From: Acidobacteriota bacterium
GTDB taxonomy: Bacteria; Actinomycetota; Acidimicrobiia; Acidimicrobiales; RAAP-2
DNA: 64,000 bases
Assembly (NCBI GenBank): GCA_018971185.1
Contig: JAGXBH010000002.1
Span: forward strand, 1-64,000
Direction: 5' to 3'
Of the stretch, positions 61,077 to 64,000 are shown in pieces (position 1 is the stretch's first letter; each line of letters begins with the position of its first letter). The notes under the pieces were generated by a model. That model did no database searches, was not told where the DNA came from, and saw nothing but the letters and a program-made list of their open reading frames with translations. The translations under genes and the position numbers were made by a program.

Positions 61077-62195
61077 TCACAGCGTAATGCCGAGCAGCGC
61101 GGCGGCCGGGGCCACCGTCGCGCCGGCGTGCGCCGCGGCGTCCACCGCGGCGAGGGCGCTCGGGCAGTCGAGGTCGTCGTCGAGCGCATCGCGCACGTCC
61201 TGCAGGGCCGAGCTCGCCCGACCGTTGAGAGTGGAGCGCCACGTCGCCAGGCGCGACTGCGCGCGCGCGAGCAACTCGTCGTGCCACTCCCAGTCGTGTC
61301 GGTAGTGCTGGTCGAGCATGGCCAGGCGCACCGCGGCGGGTTCGGCCCGCTGGGCCAGCTCCGAGACGAACACCAGGTTACCCAGTGACTTCGACATCTT
61401 CACCCCGTCGAGTCCGACGAGACCCACGTGCAACCAGTGGCGCGCGAACGTCTGACCGGTGACCGACTCGCTCTGCGCCGCCTCGCACTCGTGATGGGGG
61501 AACGCCAGGTCGCGTCCTCCCCCGTGGACGTCGATGGTGTCACCCAGGTCACGACGTGCCAGGACCGAGCATTCAATATGCCACCCCGGACGTCCGGCAC
61601 CCCAGCGCGACTCCCAGGCCGGCTCGTCGTCGAGGGAGGGCTGCCACAGCACGAAGTCGAGGGGATCGCGCTTCTTGGGGTCGCCCGGATCACCGCCGTG
61701 CAGGGCGGCGAGGGCCAGCATCGACTCGCGATCCTCGTGGCTCACCTGGCCGAAGCGCGCGAAGGTGGCCGCCTCGAAGTAGACCCAGCCCTGGACCTGG
61801 TAGGCGTGACCCGTCGCGAAGAGCTCGTCGATCATCGTCAGGATCTCGGCGATGGCGCCGGTCGCGCGCGGCTCGGAGTACACGGGCAGCAGGTTCACCA
61901 ACTGCATGTCGCGTTCGAACCTGGCCATCTCGCGCGCCGCCAGGTCCAAGTAGTTGACACCGAGCTGGCGCGCCTTGCGCAGGATGTCGTCGTCGACGTC
62001 GGTTACGTTACGCACGCAACGGGTCTCGTAGCCCGCGTCGCGCAGTCGGCGTTGTAGGACGTCGAAGGTGAGGTAGACGAAGGCGTGGCCCATGTGCGCC
62101 GCGTCGTAGGGCGTGATGCCGCAGCTGTAGAGAGAGACGACCGGTCCCGGCTCCATGGGGAAGACGCCACGACGGGCGGTGTCGTAGAGGCGCAT
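61077..62195 (-). CDS. mshC: Cysteine:glucosaminyl-inositol ligase MshC
   Basis: 372 residues, shorter than typical MshC (about 410) and CysRS. It joins cysteine to GlcN-Ins in mycothiol synthesis. LYSCGITPYDAAHMGHAFVY (HIGH-like), AALHGGDPGDPKKRDPLDFVLW, RPGWHIECSVLA, FPHHECEAAQSE and KMSKSLGN are visible, with zinc ligands intact. The GGDP-KRDPLD-x-L-W element and the short C-terminus favour MshC over CysS. ATG at 62195 overlaps the npdG stop (TGATG). Confidence 0.87.
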   Translation of the reverse strand: MRLYDTARRGVFPMEPGPVVSLYSCGITPYDAAHMGHAFVYLTFDVLQRRLRDAGYETRCVRNVTDVDDDILRKARQLGVNYLDLAAREMARFERDMQLVNLLPVYSEPRATGAIAEILTMIDELFATGHAYQVQGWVYFEAATFARFGQVSHEDRESMLALAALHGGDPGDPKKRDPLDFVLWQPSLDDEPAWESRWGAGRPGWHIECSVLARRDLGDTIDVHGGGRDLAFPHHECEAAQSESVTGQTFARHWLHVGLVGLDGVKMSKSLGNLVFVSELAQRAEPAAVRLAMLDQHYRHDWEWHDELLARAQSRLATWRSTLNGRASSALQDVRDALDDDLDCPSALAAVDAAAHAGATVAPAAALLGITL

Positions 62196-62845
62196 CAGTT
62201 GTTGAGCCCGGCCAACTTGACGTAGCTGTGGGCCTTGTGACGGATGTTGATCGAGATGCACACCGCCGTGAACGCCTCGACCGCGCTGGCGAGCGACATC
62301 GAGCCCGCGATCACCGCGTGCAGCCCGGGCATCGCCTCGACCATCTGGGCCACCTCCTCGCGCGCGTCCGCGTGGTCCGAGAAGATCACGACGTCGGCGT
62401 CCAGGGTGCTGTCGAGATCCACCATCTCCGACGCGGGCAGGTGGTGGAACGCGCCCACCACCCGCGAGTCGACCAGCGCGTTCGCCAACTGCGCGGCCAT
62501 CGCGCCACGCGGAGGATAGAGGGGGATCAGTTCGCGGCCCTCTCGCACCAGCGCGTTCACCATGGAGATGACCACCTTGCCCGCAAGCGACGCGCGCAAC
62601 GCGGACACGGTCGCCACCGCCGAGTCCCAAGGGGTTGCCACGACCACGATGTCGCCGGCGGCGGCGGCCTCGTTGCTCGCCCCGCGCAGCGTCCCCGCGC
62701 CGCGAGGGGTCAGTCCGCGCGCCACGCCCTCGGCCCGCTCGGCGTCGCGCGATCCCAGGACCACGTCATAACCCGCGCTGGCCAGTCGTAGACCCACGCC
62801 TTGTCCCGCTGGTCCCGTTCCACCCAAGATGCCCACGGTCGTCAT
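62195..62845 (-). CDS. npdG: F420-dependent NADP reductase (NpdG/Fno)
   Basis: 216 residues. GILGGTGPAGQGVGLRLASAGYDVVLGSR is the NADP Rossmann start, and GAFHHLPASEMVDL is the F420-dependent NADP oxidoreductase signature. It passes hydride between F420H2 and NADP. The ATG at 62845 has AAGGGG 6 bases upstream. It implies the host makes F420, though no cof genes are here. Confidence 0.88.
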   Translation of the reverse strand: MTTVGILGGTGPAGQGVGLRLASAGYDVVLGSRDAERAEGVARGLTPRGAGTLRGASNEAAAAGDIVVVATPWDSAVATVSALRASLAGKVVISMVNALVREGRELIPLYPPRGAMAAQLANALVDSRVVGAFHHLPASEMVDLDSTLDADVVIFSDHADAREEVAQMVEAMPGLHAVIAGSMSLASAVEAFTAVCISINIRHKAHSYVKLAGLNN

Positions 62846-62874
62846 GGCGTACCCCTTCAATAGTTCAACTTCAG

Positions 62875-62880
62875 TACGCT
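62875..62880 (+). promoter_or_regulatory. Putative -10 element for leaderless fabI
   Basis: TACGCT ends 6 bases before the fabI ATG at 62887. It lies in the 41-base gap divergent from npdG. Confidence 0.42.
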
Positions 62881-62886
62881 AACAAG

Positions 62887-63666
62887 ATGGCAATACTGAC
62901 CAATCACCGTATCTTGATTACCGGCGTACTCACTGACGATTCGCTCGCCTACGGCATCGCGCGTCGCGCCCTCGAGGAGGGCGCCACCATCGCACTGACC
63001 GGTGCGGGGCGAGGTCTGGCGCTCACCCGGCGCACGGCGCGCAAGCTCGGCGAGGTCGGTGAGGTCATCGAGCTCGACGTGACCGATCCCTCGCAGGTCG
63101 CCGCCGCGGTCGCGGAGGTCGAGCAACGCCTCGGACGCCTCGACGGGCTGGTGCACGCCATCGGCTTCGCCCCGGCGACGTGCCTGGGCGCGGGAATGTT
63201 CACCGCCCCCTTCGAGGACGTCGCGACGGCGTTACACGTCTCGACCTACTCGCTCAGCGCCCTCGTCGGCGCCTTTCGGCCACTCCTGCAAAAGAGCGAG
63301 GCCCTCGGCGGCGCCTCGGTGATCGCCCTCGACTTCGACGGGACCCGGGCCTACCCGCTCTACGACTGGATGGGCGTGATGAAGGCCGGACTGGAGTCAC
63401 TCGGGCGCTACCTCGCGCGCGAGGTGGGTCCCGATCGCATCAGGGTCAACATGCTCGCGGCCGGACCTATCCGCACCATCGCCGCCAAGTCGATCCCGGG
63501 ATTCAAGGTCTTCGAGGACACCTGGGCCGACCGCGCTCCCCTGGGCTGGGACGTGAACGACTCCTCGGCGGTGGCCGACGCCGCCGTGGCGCTCCTGTCG
63601 CCCCTACTGCGCGGGACCTCCGCCTCCGTCATCCACGTCGATGGAGGGGCCCACGCGATGGGTTAG
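62887..63666 (+). CDS. fabI: Enoyl-ACP reductase (FabI/InhA type)
   Basis: 259 residues. [18 protein letters not shown] is the atypical FabI cofactor loop, LVHAIGFAP follows, and the active site has Tyr-x6-Lys in [33 protein letters not shown] ends the protein. It reduces enoyl-ACP with NADH, the last FAS-II step. The other FAS-II genes are 40 kb away. It overlaps the ABC exporter gene antisense by 63 bases. Confidence 0.94.
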   Translation: MAILTNHRILITGVLTDDSLAYGIARRALEEGATIALTGAGRGLALTRRTARKLGEVGEVIELDVTDPSQVAAAVAEVEQRLGRLDGLVHAIGFAPATCLGAGMFTAPFEDVATALHVSTYSLSALVGAFRPLLQKSEALGGASVIALDFDGTRAYPLYDWMGVMKAGLESLGRYLAREVGPDRIRVNMLAAGPIRTIAAKSIPGFKVFEDTWADRAPLGWDVNDSSAVADAAVALLSPLLRGTSASVIHVDGGAHAMG

Positions 63667-64000
63667 GTACTGCGAGGCGAATTGCGTCTCGTAGAGGTCG
63701 CGGTAGAGTCCGCCGCGGTCCAGCAGTTCCTCGTGGGTGCCACGCTGGACGATGCGTCCCGCGTCGATGACCAGGATCTGATCGGCGTTGCGCACGGTGG
63801 AGAGCCGGTGCGCGATGACCAGAGAGGTGCGCTTCTGCATGGTCTCATCGAGCGCCCGCTGCACCGCCGCTTCGCTCTCGTTGTCCAGGTGGGCCGTGGC
63901 CTCGTCGAGGACCACCAGGCGCGGCGCCTTCAACAAGAGTCGCGCCAGGGCGACGCGTTGCTTCTCGCCGCCGCTCAACCGGTAGCCGCGCTCGCCGACG
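63604..64000 (-). CDS. ABC exporter, ATP-binding C-terminus (partial)
   Basis: 132 codons; the N-terminal part lies beyond the right edge. It has the signature [18 protein letters not shown], Walker [15 protein letters not shown]-loop LVIAHRLST and D-loop region, as in MdlB/MsbA-type exporters with fused membrane and ATPase domains. Substrate unknown. The last 20 residues (Asp/Gly-rich) overlap the end of fabI on the other strand. Confidence 0.9.
   Translation of the reverse strand, partial: VGERGYRLSGGEKQRVALARLLLKAPRLVVLDEATAHLDNESEAAVQRALDETMQKRTSLVIAHRLSTVRNADQILVIDAGRIVQRGTHEELLDRGGLYRDLYETQFASQYLTHRVGPSIDVDDGGGGPAQ

Noticed and set aside
61077-62195. CysS (cysteinyl-tRNA synthetase)
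   Set aside because: Motif detail, short length and the presence of mshD favour MshC.

Overview
The window is 64 kb of gene-dense, high-GC DNA carrying core housekeeping genes of an actinobacterium. Actinobacterial hallmarks are mycothiol synthesis (mshC, mshD), an F420-dependent NADP reductase, a menaquinone pathway, phosphatidylinositol-mannoside synthesis (pgsA-patA-pimA next to thrS and a HIT protein, as in Mycobacterium) and a PdtaR-type ANTAR regulator. The exact mix suggests a deep actinobacterial lineage such as Acidimicrobiia, but that placement is inference. No prophage, insertion sequence, CRISPR array or obvious genomic island is visible.

Layout. 1-13.5 kb (minus): coaE-uvrB-uvrA-uvrC-rapZ-yvcK-gap-pgk-tpiA-secG and a 5'-end fragment of a peptide-type binding protein, packed as one apparent transcription unit joining excision repair to lower glycolysis. 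13.6-19.6 kb (minus): rpsA with a strong terminator, then menC, a small coiled-coil protein, pdtaR and polA. 19.7-23.5 kb (plus): tRNA-Leu(CAA) and the FAS-II genes fabD-fabG-acpP-fabF. 23.5-33 kb (mixed): a TrpF-like protein lacking its catalytic residues, ygfZ, mshD, a VIT-family transporter, a MaoC-menG-menF operon, a GT2 glycosyltransferase, an LPG-synthase-like membrane protein and ppk. 33-34.5 kb (plus): an FtsW-family gene. 34.5-62.8 kb (minus): 27 co-directional genes covering cell wall (rodA, mltG), shikimate (aroE), Holliday junction processing (ruvX, ruvABC), tRNA charging (alaS, aspS, hisS, thrS), stringent response (rel), protein export (yajC-secD-secF), PLP synthesis (pdxST), PIM synthesis, mshC and npdG. 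The last 1.1 kb holds fabI (plus) and the end of an ABC exporter (minus).

Most neighbours overlap by 1-11 bases (ATGA, GTGA and TGATG junctions), so translational coupling is the rule. At 13 gene starts a TAnnnT hexamer lies 6-8 bases before the start codon. This points to frequent leaderless transcripts and fixes several start sites.

No clearly novel multi-gene system was found. The points most worth following are rarA without an ATG/GTG/TTG start, two conserved-fold proteins that have lost catalytic residues (TrpF-like, M48-like), and the absence of whiA and fabH from loci where they are normally found.
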